Of a stretch of 64,000 nt of DNA, positions 35,170 through 44,746 are shown piece by piece; the stretch's first letter is position 1, and each line of letters begins with the position of its first letter. The position numbers and the translations under genes are program-made. The notes under the pieces were generated by a model. It was given only the letters and a program-made list of their open reading frames with translations. It was not told the DNA's origin and did not search any database. The stretch is from Asparagopsis taxiformis (Eukaryota; Rhodophyta; Florideophyceae; Bonnemaisoniales; Bonnemaisoniaceae), in assembly GCA_030407315.1 (NCBI GenBank), contig JALQPE010001689.1, positions 1-64,000 of the forward strand, written 5' to 3'.

Positions 35170-36732
35170 TTAGCGACGATAATGGCTAGAAGGCCGAGGC
35201 CGATGAGAGGCAGACGGTGCCGTAGGGGCAGGAGCGCGTACATTCGTCGAAGGACGAGGATGGCGGGGTGCAACCCTTGCGAAGGTAGGATTACGACGCA
35301 AACCGCGTTGCGGAACTGCACTAGAACCCCGACGACGGGCAGGCACAGGGCCATGCGAAGACGCAACCGCAGAGGCGGATAACCCAACTGCTGGGATGGA
35401 CGCGGGAGGCGGAGAAACATCTGGCGACTCAGGCGACCCTAACCGGGCATCAAGACGCGCAAGTAAAGGATTACTAGCATCCGCAGCACCCACGGGGGAA
35501 TGAAGACGAGTACGCACGTTGCGTTCGGGAAGACCCTCATCGGGAGACCTAGCGCGACGACGCGAGTAACCAGGCTGAACGGCCTCCTCGCCACCCTCTT
35601 CGGGGATAACTGCTTGCTGCAGTAGACGCCTGGCGTCCTCCAACTCACCTTCTAATTCCCCAACCCGGGTTCGCAATTCTGCTGCCTCCAGGCGTGCGGC
35701 TTCAACCTCCCTATCCGCTGTGCGGCGACGCTCTCGGGCGATGTTACGCTGTTCGCGTCCTTGCTTATAGCGAGCAGCTAACGTGATGCACGACAATGCG
35801 AGTCCATCCAACGCGGATCTTACGATGTAACGCCCATTGGCAGAGGCAAAAATGGAAGCCACCGTACCATCCCCGAGATCATCGGCCAACCGCCGCACAT
35901 GCGGAATCGATAGCAATTCGCGACTCGACAATTCCCCACGTAGGATATCAACAGCAGGAGGCTGACGCGTGACTACATCATCACCGTTGACGGATGGCTC
36001 AGAGCCTTGGTCGGATGTCAGAAGTGCCTCCATGGCGGGACCCACTTGGGATGAAGGGGCAGCTGTGGGCTGAAGGGTTGGCGCGGTAGGCGCGACGGTC
36101 ATCGGGACCTGACTTTCGTACAAGTCATCGGCACCACTGGGTGGTAAGGAAGCAACAGGAGCGAAGCTCCGTCCTGCGTAAGGCGAACGCCCAGCTGGGC
36201 CTCCCGCCTCGGCGGCCGTCCACCACGGACGCGGCACAAATGCCTCGCCAACAGGCTGATATTTGTAAGAGTCGGGGCGACCGTCGGAATACCTGTCAGG
36301 CTCCACGCCGTAATACCCATCTTCGGTGAACTCACCATCTCTGCGATAAGGCGGCAGCTCTGCGACTGTACCATCTCGATGGTTTAACACGTTAATACGT
36401 AACGCCCTCACCGGCAAGTCAACAGTCCTGTAGATAACCACCTTCTCCGGTGCCACTCCCGTGATGTTGGTACTGACCAATTCCTGCGGATAATCATCAC
36501 CCCCAAGGGCCACCTTCAGCAACCGACGCACTACCGAACCAGGTAACTCCCGACTATAGGGGACCACGTCCGACACCGGAACCTTCGGGATATCGTACCA
36601 AGTACTGCTCACCCTATTGAGGAGTTCCTCCGCCATCACCGGCACAAAGCCCCGCGTCTCGGCGGTACGAGCCAACTCGATCCCTATAAGGATATCCCTC
36701 TCCAACTCGAGGTACGATCGGAACCTGTCCAT
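35170..36732 (-). CDS. 520-aa antisense ORF of the chromovirus, unknown function
   Basis: Open frame of 520 aa on the strand opposite gag-pol, starting with ATG at 36732. The first about 130 aa look globular. The middle is Pro/Ala/Ser-rich. Residues about 330-375 form a charged helix likely to be a coiled coil (ELRTRVGELEGELEDARRL), followed by an Arg-rich tail. I recognise no domain; the coiled coil and basic tail are vaguely Gag-like. It shares the CCC-N-GGG micro-palindrome style of the neighbouring chromovirus, so I infer it belongs to that element, perhaps as an extra antisense gene. It could also be the leftover gag of another element. Confidence 0.5.
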   Translation of the reverse strand: MDRFRSYLELERDILIGIELARTAETRGFVPVMAEELLNRVSSTWYDIPKVPVSDVVPYSRELPGSVVRRLLKVALGGDDYPQELVSTNITGVAPEKVVIYRTVDLPVRALRINVLNHRDGTVAELPPYRRDGEFTEDGYYGVEPDRYSDGRPDSYKYQPVGEAFVPRPWWTAAEAGGPAGRSPYAGRSFAPVASLPPSGADDLYESQVPMTVAPTAPTLQPTAAPSSQVGPAMEALLTSDQGSEPSVNGDDVVTRQPPAVDILRGELSSRELLSIPHVRRLADDLGDGTVASIFASANGRYIVRSALDGLALSCITLAARYKQGREQRNIARERRRTADREVEAARLEAAELRTRVGELEGELEDARRLLQQAVIPEEGGEEAVQPGYSRRRARSPDEGLPERNVRTRLHSPVGAADASNPLLARLDARLGSPESPDVSPPPASIPAVGLSASAVASSHGPVPARRRGSSAVPQRGLRRNPTFARVAPRHPRPSTNVRAPAPTAPSASHRPRPSSHYRR

Positions 36733-37101
36733 CTGCCATTCGGGCGCGTCGCGAAGAGCGGAATTAACACAGTATACTAGCAGAAAAGAATCAAAAAATT
36801 AGAACAGAATTACCTAAATAGTAAATTTGTGGCGTGGTTGTCACTGGTGACATGCACTGGCATGTGTGACACTTGATCGAAGGCACAGTACGATCGGACA
36901 TCGATGTATGCATTGTTAGTATTGCCGAAACGCGTTGGCAATTTGCACCGGTCTTTGGAAAAGAACTTGCACAGAAGGATTGTCATGTGAGGTCGGATGT
37001 TCTTCTGGACATACTTCTACTCGTCAAGTCAACAGCCAACCATTTCCTCCTCCCGTGTATATTTTCGAAACTTGCATGACTTTCGGGGTCAATCGTCATC
37101 A
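36733..37101. other. Intergenic, no gene; ends with TCA next to copy C
   Basis: AT-rich sequence upstream of the antisense ORF. The last three bases (TCA, 37099-37101) should be one half of the target duplication of copy C. Confidence 0.5.
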
Positions 37102-37114
37102 CACTACGGTGTTG
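37102..37114 (+). repeat. CACTA terminal inverted repeat, left end of copy C
   Basis: CACTACGGTGTTG, identical to the left ends of A and B; flanked on the left by TCA. Confidence 0.9.
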
Positions 37115-37126
37115 AAAAGGGGGCCT

Positions 37127-37840
37127 CAGACAGTACTGCGAGACAGTGATTTTTACTGTCTGAGACAGTAAAAATCACTATGCGGCAAATGAAAATTAAT
37201 GCCACACTTGGAGACAGTGATTTGCACTGTCTGGCAGACAGTACGGAACACTGTCTGCAGACAGTAAAAAACACTGTCTCACAGTACTGTCTGAGGCAGT
37301 GAATGGAGACAGTAAAAATTAATGATTTATTCAATAGTTGGATATGATGTAATTTACTGTACTGGGCAGTGTTGGCGGATAGTGTTTTGTATTGGCCAAG
37401 GCAACATGGCCGGATAGTGAAATACGCTGCCTGGGACAATAGATGGAACCAACACGGTGCACTGTCCTGGGCAGTACCTGGAGACAGTGATTTTCACTGT
37501 CCTGGGCAGTACCTGGAGACAGTGATTTTCACTGTCCTGGGCAGTACCTGGAGACAGTGATTTTCACTGTCCTGGGCAGTACCTGGAGACAGTGATTTTC
37601 ACTGTCCTGGGCAGTACCTGGAGACAGTGATTTTCACTGTCCTGGGCAGTACCTGGAGACAGTGATTTTCACTGTCCTGGGCAGTACCTGGAGACAGTGA
37701 TTTTCACTGTCCTGGGCAGTACCTGGAGACAGTACTTTGTGCTGCCCTGGGCAGCACCTGTAGACAGTATTTCGTGCTGCCCTGGGCAGCACCTGTAGAC
37801 AATATTTCGTGCTGCCCTGGGCAGCACCTGGAGACAGTAA
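37127..37840 (+). repeat. Left subterminal repeats and 35-bp minisatellite of copy C
   Basis: The layout matches copy A: facing GACAGT/ACTGTC boxes, then about eleven tandem 35-bp units from about 37460. Most units here carry GTGATTTTCACTGT between the CCTGGGCAG cores, whereas copy A mainly has units with TTTGTGCTGCC. The arrays have therefore been homogenised separately in each copy. Confidence 0.8.
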
Positions 37841-38129
37841 AAGTAGTGTCCTGATATAGTAAAATTCGGTGTCTGGGAGTGGTGGATGAGATGGAGCGTC
37901 ACGCTGTCGTGGGCATCTTTCTGGGGTAGAGGAAGGCAGTTCTAGCGCTATGAGGATGGGGCATGGACGGTATTCATATGGGAATGGACAGAATAGTACG
38001 GCTAGGAATTTTTATTTCGTAGTGACTATGAGCTAGCGAGAGGTATACGCGGTAGGATAGGTAGCAATCTAAGAGGGTGCGATATGGGAAGCTTCACTCT
38101 GGATTTGTTTATTTGCGCAGGCTACATTG

Positions 38130-38680
38130 AGAATAAACAATCCCTATGTTAAAAATGCTACTACAACTAACACTATTCCGACGAGTAAAACTAAAACTAC
38201 TAGAAAAGTCTACAAATCTATAACCTGATTGAGCTGCATGAATAAGCTAGGAAATGAAGAGAAGAAGAAAAAATGATGTAGAGAAAGGAAACAAGTTAGT
38301 GACGTTGAATTGGAGAGGGAAATTGATGGTGATTAGGAGACTAACGTACCTTAACAAATACCATTGCATCCCAAATTGAGATATGTACTCACAGGCAGAA
38401 AAGAAAAGTAGTGGAGAAGTGGTAAGAGAGAAAGATAAATGAAAGTAGAAGTGGAACACTCACCGACTGGAAACCTGAGAAAGAGAAAACAAATAGAAAA
38501 CTGGGTTAGTGGCGTGAGTTGTGGAAACGTACCATCATGGTTCATATCCGTCGGAGACAAAGCAAAAACTTTGGCCCTGGAAGCCGTATTGATGATCTAA
38601 AACTTACGCTTTGGAAGCAGTTTAGATGATCTATACGGCTTCCACGGCCAGGGTTGTTGCTTTGTTTCCGACGGATATGA
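38130..38680 (-). ncRNA. Candidate spliced minus-strand transcript (copy C)
   Basis: The same chain of minus-strand splice signals as in copy A, shifted by 24,933 bp. Donor GTACGT reads down from 38532, then an 11-nt exon, a GTGAGT donor, a 38-nt exon and a final acceptor TTTCCTAG (38247-38248). Conservation of all sites between two diverging copies is the main support. Confidence 0.4.
38542..38680 (-). other. Long imperfect hairpin in copy C
   Basis: Counterpart of the hairpin at 13609-13747. It runs from CATATCCGTCGG to CCGACGGATATG and differs from copy A at a few positions, including AAAAACT for CAACAACT in one arm. Confidence 0.6.
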
Positions 38681-39638
38681 AGATGGAAACAGGGATTTCC
38701 AGAATCTGTTGTTTAAGTAGCACTCTGCGGGCGGAAATGACGTGTAGGAGAACAATAGAGGGATGAGTTTGAAACGGAGCGGTGCGATGGGAGGCCCAGA
38801 AAAACGATACCTAGGGTGCGAATTACGCTTTGAAGCACATGACCTGGCAGAACAGGCGCAAAATTATTGTATCTTCTACCGCCTTCTCTAGTCTATAATG
38901 ACGTCATCACTACAGAAATATAGGAAAAACACTAGCATATGGGGCCTACAGGAAAGGGGAGGCGAAGAGTAGGAAAAATGGCGCACTTTCCTGGACGAGG
39001 AGTCCGCGCTTCCAGTGATGATGTGGACGGTATATATCGATGACGTCATTGCATGCTCTGAGCACACTTGGCAGGCAGTCAAAGCGGGCCACGTGGATGT
39101 GGGCGGCTAGGAAACAGCAGTGTGGGAGAAATTTTATAATTTTCATGTTGCAAGCGAGCAGTGAATCTGCATTGCAATATATAAATTTATGCTAATTTAA
39201 GATATCACACCGAGTACGATTCAACGAGAGATTGTGCTTCCAACTTGTAAATAGGGCCGAAAATGTGGTAGAGTATACGAGTAGGAAGTACGTGTATGAG
39301 AAAATCAGATTCAGTATTAGTGCCTAGAGCATCACTGCGAAATAAACGGCCGTTTTCCGGAAATGGATACATCTTGGTTGGGTTTGTGGTTAGGGAATGC
39401 GATACAAGATAGCAAAACGATGTTGAGTCCGGATGAAATAGCAATCAATGTGTATAAAGAAATGAGCATAGGACAAAGAATTGTGGTGAACCAGTTCATT
39501 GGATCGAATGAAACCCTGGAAAGGTTTCGTAACGGTTAAAAGTAATACTGTATTGAGATAGTAGTCATGTCGTAGAAGTTTAGAGTTGTATTCTATGCAA
39601 CAAAACTGAGCGAAGAAGAAAAGAACAAAAACATCAAG
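38681..39638 (+). promoter_or_regulatory. Presumed transposase promoter and leader
   Basis: About 950 bp of AT-rich, non-coding sequence conserved with copy A (13748-14625), directly upstream of the transposase ATG. No single promoter motif is identifiable. Confidence 0.4.
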
Positions 39639-42600
39639 ATGGCTCCGAGACGGACTCCTATTCGAAAGAAAACCACAAGTCGTAGGACAAAGGCGAGATT
39701 CGATTCACTCAATGTGGCCAGTCCCAGTGAACAGCTTCCTGGGAAACTGCAGGGAGAAATCCGCAGCAGTGATGCAGCCTGCATGAACAAAGAAATCCCG
39801 AGAGGTAATGAGCTACGACGTGAGTGTACCACAGATGACCTATTGGAGTCCCCAATCCCTATGGGTGACACAATAGAAGGTTGTATTGATGTGTACAGCA
39901 ACAACGATGAAGCTGGAAGTGACATCTACGTAGCATCGAGCACGCTAATGGAATCGGAAGAAGCAACCGGACGAGGTTCTGATTCTATTTCAACTGGAGG
40001 CCCGATAGACCCAAATGCTGGGGATGAAGCATGTGGTGATTTCAAGGCACTACTACGATGGCCTGCAATGTATGGGGCTCTTCAGCTGAGTGGAACTCAA
40101 AGAATGACAAGAGCCCACTATGAAGGTACCCTGTTCGGAATGAATTTCCGCAGAGATCCAAGTGAGCATGTCCCGTCGGACTCTGTGATGCGACAGAAGA
40201 TACTACCATTCTTGAGGAAACACTGCTATGCAAAGAGCTGTGACATCGAGTTTCCGATAGACCTTCGAAAGAGCGGAGCAAGAGCTGCACAGCATCGAGG
40301 TGCAGTAGGAACCCGTGGAACAACAGATGACAGAGACAATTGTGGAGGAATGGCGAAAGTTCGTATTGTACTCCCAAGCACATGGGCTCTGAAAGATGTC
40401 CAGACTCGACCAATCTTTAAAGCATTCCGCAGTGACGCGAACAATCGAAGCTCGGAAGGAGAAAAATCAACCGCAGAGTGCAGCATTGAAGATTCGTTCA
40501 TCGCAAAGTGCAGGAGGGGTGTTTTGAGCGACCCATTCGTTCGCACAGCAGTTGTTCCCATTGACAGCGATGGGAAAAAGGGTTTGAAGCACATTTATGT
40601 ACCTGATGGAACAGCAATTCGAATCCGATGTCATCCAGGAGCTCGTCAGGTTGCCGTCATCGAAAGAGCAAAAGGGTTTAGGAAGAATGACAGAGATGGT
40701 GGGAAACCGAAGAGGAGAAGAGTGGCAGTTACATCGTTGTGGGAACTTCATGCTAGGACCATAGTTACCTATGAGGCTCGACACGACGGTGAGCATGATG
40801 TGCATGTCGAAAAATATCTGCAGCCGCGAATGTCACATCTATTGGAATGGGAGAGGCAGCATGCTCTGCGAGCGATATCGCAATGTGTAATCGGAGCAGG
40901 AGCCAAGGGAAAAGGAACACGAGCTGGGGACGTGATAACCGTTCTATTACCAATTGGAATGGAAGAGGGTGATATTGTTCCACACGTCGTATTGGTGAAC
41001 AGGTATTTGAAAGAGCAGGTCGGAGAAGCATCCACCATGTTACTTTGCTTTTCACCGGGCGCGAGCTTTGCTGAAGCCAGAAACCCGCCCGATGGACTAG
41101 GAAGCCCCAACTATGAAGAAATTCGTGTTTCAGGGGTGTTCTCGGATGGTTTCGGAGACCACAGGTCGCAATGGCACCCAGCGTCTCCGCGAGAAGATGC
41201 ACCATGTTGGGGAAAGCTGGAGGATGGTCGAAACTACTTTGTTTACCGATTTCTCCTTTACACGGATGACTTTGAACCATTCACAAGCAGGAAGGGAAGT
41301 TTTGGTGGATGCTATATGTTACCTCTCAATCTACCACCTCGGAAAAGGGGAAGCTACCAAGCGGTTCGAGTGATTGGTTTGCCACCTCCGGGAGTGTCCA
41401 CAAATTGTGTATTGCGATATATCGTTCAAGATATAGTGCGGGGAAGCACAGAGGGTTTCCCAACGAAAAATGCAGAGGGAGAAGATGTTGTGGTATTTCT
41501 AGACCCAGTGGGGAGCATTGGAGACTATCCTGCAGTTTCACATACCCTGGATGTTCTTGGACACACATCAAACTCTCCGTGCCACATCTGCAGTTTCCGC
41601 AAATATGACCTGAGTAGTACTGGCGGCACGAAGAATGCATACACTTCGGTAGTGAACGGGCAAACATCGACGCATGCCAGGAGCAAGTATCGGAATGCAT
41701 CGACACGTAAGGATGCCACAGAAACCCAGCTTCGCACTCTCGGACTGGCTGCAGAAGAAGGGGAAGATTTACCATTTCATGTCCTGAGCACTTCCTTGGA
41801 AGCAGTGCAGGAAGAAGTACCGAAGACGGAAAACGGAGTTTCAGTTGTCCCAGCAATTTTTGACCCGTACCGTTCCGCAGTGATAGCACCTGACCATCTA
41901 TTGTCTGGACTGGCACAAGATGTACTGAACGCTTGTATTTCAGCTGCCAGCCCACGAATTAGAGAGGTAGCTGAATTGCAAATTCTGGGCGCTCTGAAGA
42001 AGTTCAGGATGGGAAGGCAGAACCGTTTATTTGGAACCAACAATCTGCTTTCCATGAACATGAGTGACATATTCAGTGTGCTGCTGATAGCACCTATGGC
42101 ATTCGAAAACGCAGCTCGAATGATGGATGGGAAAGGGGAAGGTCATCGTGAAAAATTTGATGGGGCCGTCAAACTAGTAGTGATGTTTCAGAAGCTGGTT
42201 TCGTGTATTAGTTTCATGCCCGTATGGTGGAAAGACGGTCCACATGAAGTAGAGACGGCTGACGGAGAAGGTGGCAGGAATGAATACATTCTGGGAAGAA
42301 CCGTAGACTACGTGGAGACGTTGAATGAGTATTGTCGGAAAGTGAAGGGAGCAGGAGCACATTTGGACAAGCCTAATGTTCATCGTCTTGTCGAGTTTTG
42401 TGTTCATACGCTTCCTGCCTACGGCTCTGTGAAGCACGTGCAGGAGCTTATATTCGAACGGATGCATCAGCCGCTGAAGAAAGGTGTGAGAATGTCCAAT
42501 CACCAAAGCGAACAGCTTTCAGCGCTGGAATTAGTTCTTGCGGATGACTGGCAGACGAGAGTGGCCATTGTTTTGCGCGAAATCGGCATGGAGCCACAAC

Positions 42601-43442
42601 ATTGGTCCTCGTCCGAATGCTCTCAAATGGTCAACGTTCTTTCACAGGAGCTAGGGAGAGAAATAGATGTGGAAGACGAGGTAGTGAAAAACTGCTTCCA
42701 GGAACCGGTTCTCCAGCTTCTCTCCCAGCGTCGAGGAAAGATATTGTCGGCGGATGGTGAAATTGTGACGTGGAGAGGGCATGGAGGTATATCTATTGAC
42801 GAGGTCAAGGAGTACATGAATGGAAAATGTGATATGGCAGAGGGTGCTGTAGGTGTTTTCAAACGGTTCTTTACCGAAAGGTACGGAAGCGGAACAAGCG
42901 GGTGTGGAAAGTATGCCGAATGGGTGAGAAGAGTTTCTAGAAGCACTACGACAGAGTGGGGAAGGAAAACAGTGCAGAGGTCTGGCTCTCTAGAATCAGG
43001 AGCTATCATCCATGCTGTTTGCCCTGAACAGAGGACATGTGAGGATGGTGCAACTTCACAAGCGATTCTGTACCCGGCGTCTCGTCTCACATCAGAGATA
43101 ATGCGGGGAAGAATTAATTATGAACCGCGGTTTTTTATTGTTCTAGCGTTCTTTATCCTGAGGAACGAGAGTGCGAGAGATGAGCAAGGTACAGCTTATG
43201 GAGTTTGCCTGGGTTTGCAAAAAACTGATGAAGGAGTGTTCAAGGTCGAAGAGAGGCGACGAACAGTAATTGTGGAGATGAGTGAGGGAGTCACTGAGGT
43301 GTTTGGTATGCACTATTGCAATGGGAGTGTATGCGAATATGATGAGAACATGAGGGAGGTAAGGCACGGACCCGGACTGCTGGAGGGTGGAGAGATATAT
43401 GCACTATGTAGGCGAGACGGATTTCCACCGAGGGCTGCATGA
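39639..43442 (+). CDS. CACTA/KDZ-type DDE transposase (TNP2-like)
   Basis: 1267-aa single-exon protein. The ATG at 39639 sits in a good context (AAGATGG). A basic N-terminus is followed by about 450 aa of unassigned sequence, then the catalytic core. FLLYTDDFEPF (about residues 538-548) comes first and is followed by YMLPLNLPPRKR. GDYPAVSHTLDVLGH (628-641) follows with a zinc-binding-like PCHIC (647-651). APDHLLSGL comes at about 750-758 and ELIFERMHQPLKK, with the presumed catalytic Glu, at about 936-948. This D-D-E layout with an inserted Cys motif is that of TNP2/KDZ transposases of the CACTA clade. It agrees with the CACTA ends and the 3-bp duplications. The enzyme would cut and rejoin the element's ends in the nucleus. 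The frame is intact, so C may be autonomous. Confidence 0.85.
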   Translation: MAPRRTPIRKKTTSRRTKARFDSLNVASPSEQLPGKLQGEIRSSDAACMNKEIPRGNELRRECTTDDLLESPIPMGDTIEGCIDVYSNNDEAGSDIYVASSTLMESEEATGRGSDSISTGGPIDPNAGDEACGDFKALLRWPAMYGALQLSGTQRMTRAHYEGTLFGMNFRRDPSEHVPSDSVMRQKILPFLRKHCYAKSCDIEFPIDLRKSGARAAQHRGAVGTRGTTDDRDNCGGMAKVRIVLPSTWALKDVQTRPIFKAFRSDANNRSSEGEKSTAECSIEDSFIAKCRRGVLSDPFVRTAVVPIDSDGKKGLKHIYVPDGTAIRIRCHPGARQVAVIERAKGFRKNDRDGGKPKRRRVAVTSLWELHARTIVTYEARHDGEHDVHVEKYLQPRMSHLLEWERQHALRAISQCVIGAGAKGKGTRAGDVITVLLPIGMEEGDIVPHVVLVNRYLKEQVGEASTMLLCFSPGASFAEARNPPDGLGSPNYEEIRVSGVFSDGFGDHRSQWHPASPREDAPCWGKLEDGRNYFVYRFLLYTDDFEPFTSRKGSFGGCYMLPLNLPPRKRGSYQAVRVIGLPPPGVSTNCVLRYIVQDIVRGSTEGFPTKNAEGEDVVVFLDPVGSIGDYPAVSHTLDVLGHTSNSPCHICSFRKYDLSSTGGTKNAYTSVVNGQTSTHARSKYRNASTRKDATETQLRTLGLAAEEGEDLPFHVLSTSLEAVQEEVPKTENGVSVVPAIFDPYRSAVIAPDHLLSGLAQDVLNACISAASPRIREVAELQILGALKKFRMGRQNRLFGTNNLLSMNMSDIFSVLLIAPMAFENAARMMDGKGEGHREKFDGAVKLVVMFQKLVSCISFMPVWWKDGPHEVETADGEGGRNEYILGRTVDYVETLNEYCRKVKGAGAHLDKPNVHRLVEFCVHTLPAYGSVKHVQELIFERMHQPLKKGVRMSNHQSEQLSALELVLADDWQTRVAIVLREIGMEPQHWSSSECSQMVNVLSQELGREIDVEDEVVKNCFQEPVLQLLSQRRGKILSADGEIVTWRGHGGISIDEVKEYMNGKCDMAEGAVGVFKRFFTERYGSGTSGCGKYAEWVRRVSRSTTTEWGRKTVQRSGSLESGAIIHAVCPEQRTCEDGATSQAILYPASRLTSEIMRGRINYEPRFFIVLAFFILRNESARDEQGTAYGVCLGLQKTDEGVFKVEERRRTVIVEMSEGVTEVFGMHYCNGSVCEYDENMREVRHGPGLLEGGEIYALCRRDGFPPRAA

Positions 43443-43563
43443 TTTTTAGGGAAGAATAAAATGAAGAACCAGATGCATCACATATGAATTGTACACTCTA
43501 GGGCGTTGGTGGATTGGTGCGAAGTAGTGGGGAGAGGATCTGAGAGGATGGAGGGAGGTATGC

Positions 43564-43948
43564 TTACAGCAAAGTCATCGTTACGATGACTTTGCTGTAA
43601 GAAAACGTTTCATTACAGCGGCCACAAATTTTTTACCGGGTAAAAAAATCGTGGCAGCTGTAATGATTTGCTTTCTTACAGCAAAGTCATCGTTACGATG
43701 ACTTTGCTGTAAGGAACCGTTTCCTTGCAGTGGCCGAAGAATTTTTTACCGGGTAAAAATCAGCAAGAATTTTTACCGGGTAAAAAATTGTGGCCGCTGT
43801 AATGTTTTCTTTTCTTACAGCAAAGTCATCGTAACGATGACTTTGCTGTAAGAAAACGTTTCATTACAGCGGCCACAATTTTTTACCCGGTAAAGAAATC
43901 GTGCTGCTGCTGTAAGAAAACGTTTCATTACAGCAAATTCATCGATAG
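43564..43948. repeat. Nested palindrome array C1 (three 37-bp palindromes)
   Basis: 37-bp palindromes start near 43564, 43676 and 43815, separated by TTACAGCGGCCA/TGGCAGCTGTAA repeats around TTTTTTACCGGGTAAAAAA palindromes. The array ends with a broken copy (ATTACAGCAAATTCATCG). It begins about 120 bp after the transposase stop. Confidence 0.85.
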
Positions 43949-44746
43949 TTAAGGTTAAGTAACCAACTTTAGGATGTCCAGAGGACCTGCTCGTTGTAAG
44001 GAATATTGATCAACTGACGAGGAGGAAGCATTTTGAATCGACTAGGGTAGGAAGGCAATGAGATTTGGTATGCAAGAAAACTGAATCGCAGTAGTGAATA
44101 GGTAGTTGAAATGAATTCATATTGATGTTCTTTGGTGTATTGTCCATTGGAGCACATTGAAAACCATTTATATGATCACCGTTTAAATAGTCTATGAATC
44201 CTTTGCAGCCGAGTACGCCAATAGGAAGAAATTCAAGCAGTGGCCTGCACGGGAACCGTTTATTTGTGAGTAGCAAAAGTTAGTGTAGAAATGAATTTTT
44301 CAGACTTGTAGGAGAGGTGGATCGTAGTAAATGTATAAAACTCACGTAGAATCGATTGATAGGAATCAATGGTACGGAAGAAGAAGCGAGGTGGAGAGTG
44401 TGGATGAAATAGGTTGTTGGAATATGAATGATAATTGACGTGGTGAGGTAAACGGGTTCGATTGCATTATATGCGCTAGAGGTACATACTATTAGGTGTA
44501 GATTGATGGAAAGGGCTAAACGCTTTGTGGAGGTATCAGGATCAGGTAGAGTCAGAGGTGCTGAGCGGGTGCAGCGTAAGGTTCATCAGGACTGAAGGTA
44601 GGTAGGGAATGTCTTGTCCGGACAGTATATGAGAGGAAGCTGAGAGACGGGAAGCGCACTCGGAGGTACCACAATTGTGGATTTCATCGTCTACACAACA
44701 TTTGAACAGAGAACCGATTGAACGAACTGAGATTGCAGGGATTACA
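43949..44746 (+). promoter_or_regulatory. Leader region of the first ParB-like gene, no other gene
   Basis: AT-rich, non-coding, about 800 bp between array C1 and the ATG at 44747. No motif stands out. Confidence 0.35.

Noticed and set aside
44675..44746. N-terminal extension of the first ParB-like protein
   Set aside because: The frame opens only with TTG here; the first ATG in good context is at 44747.
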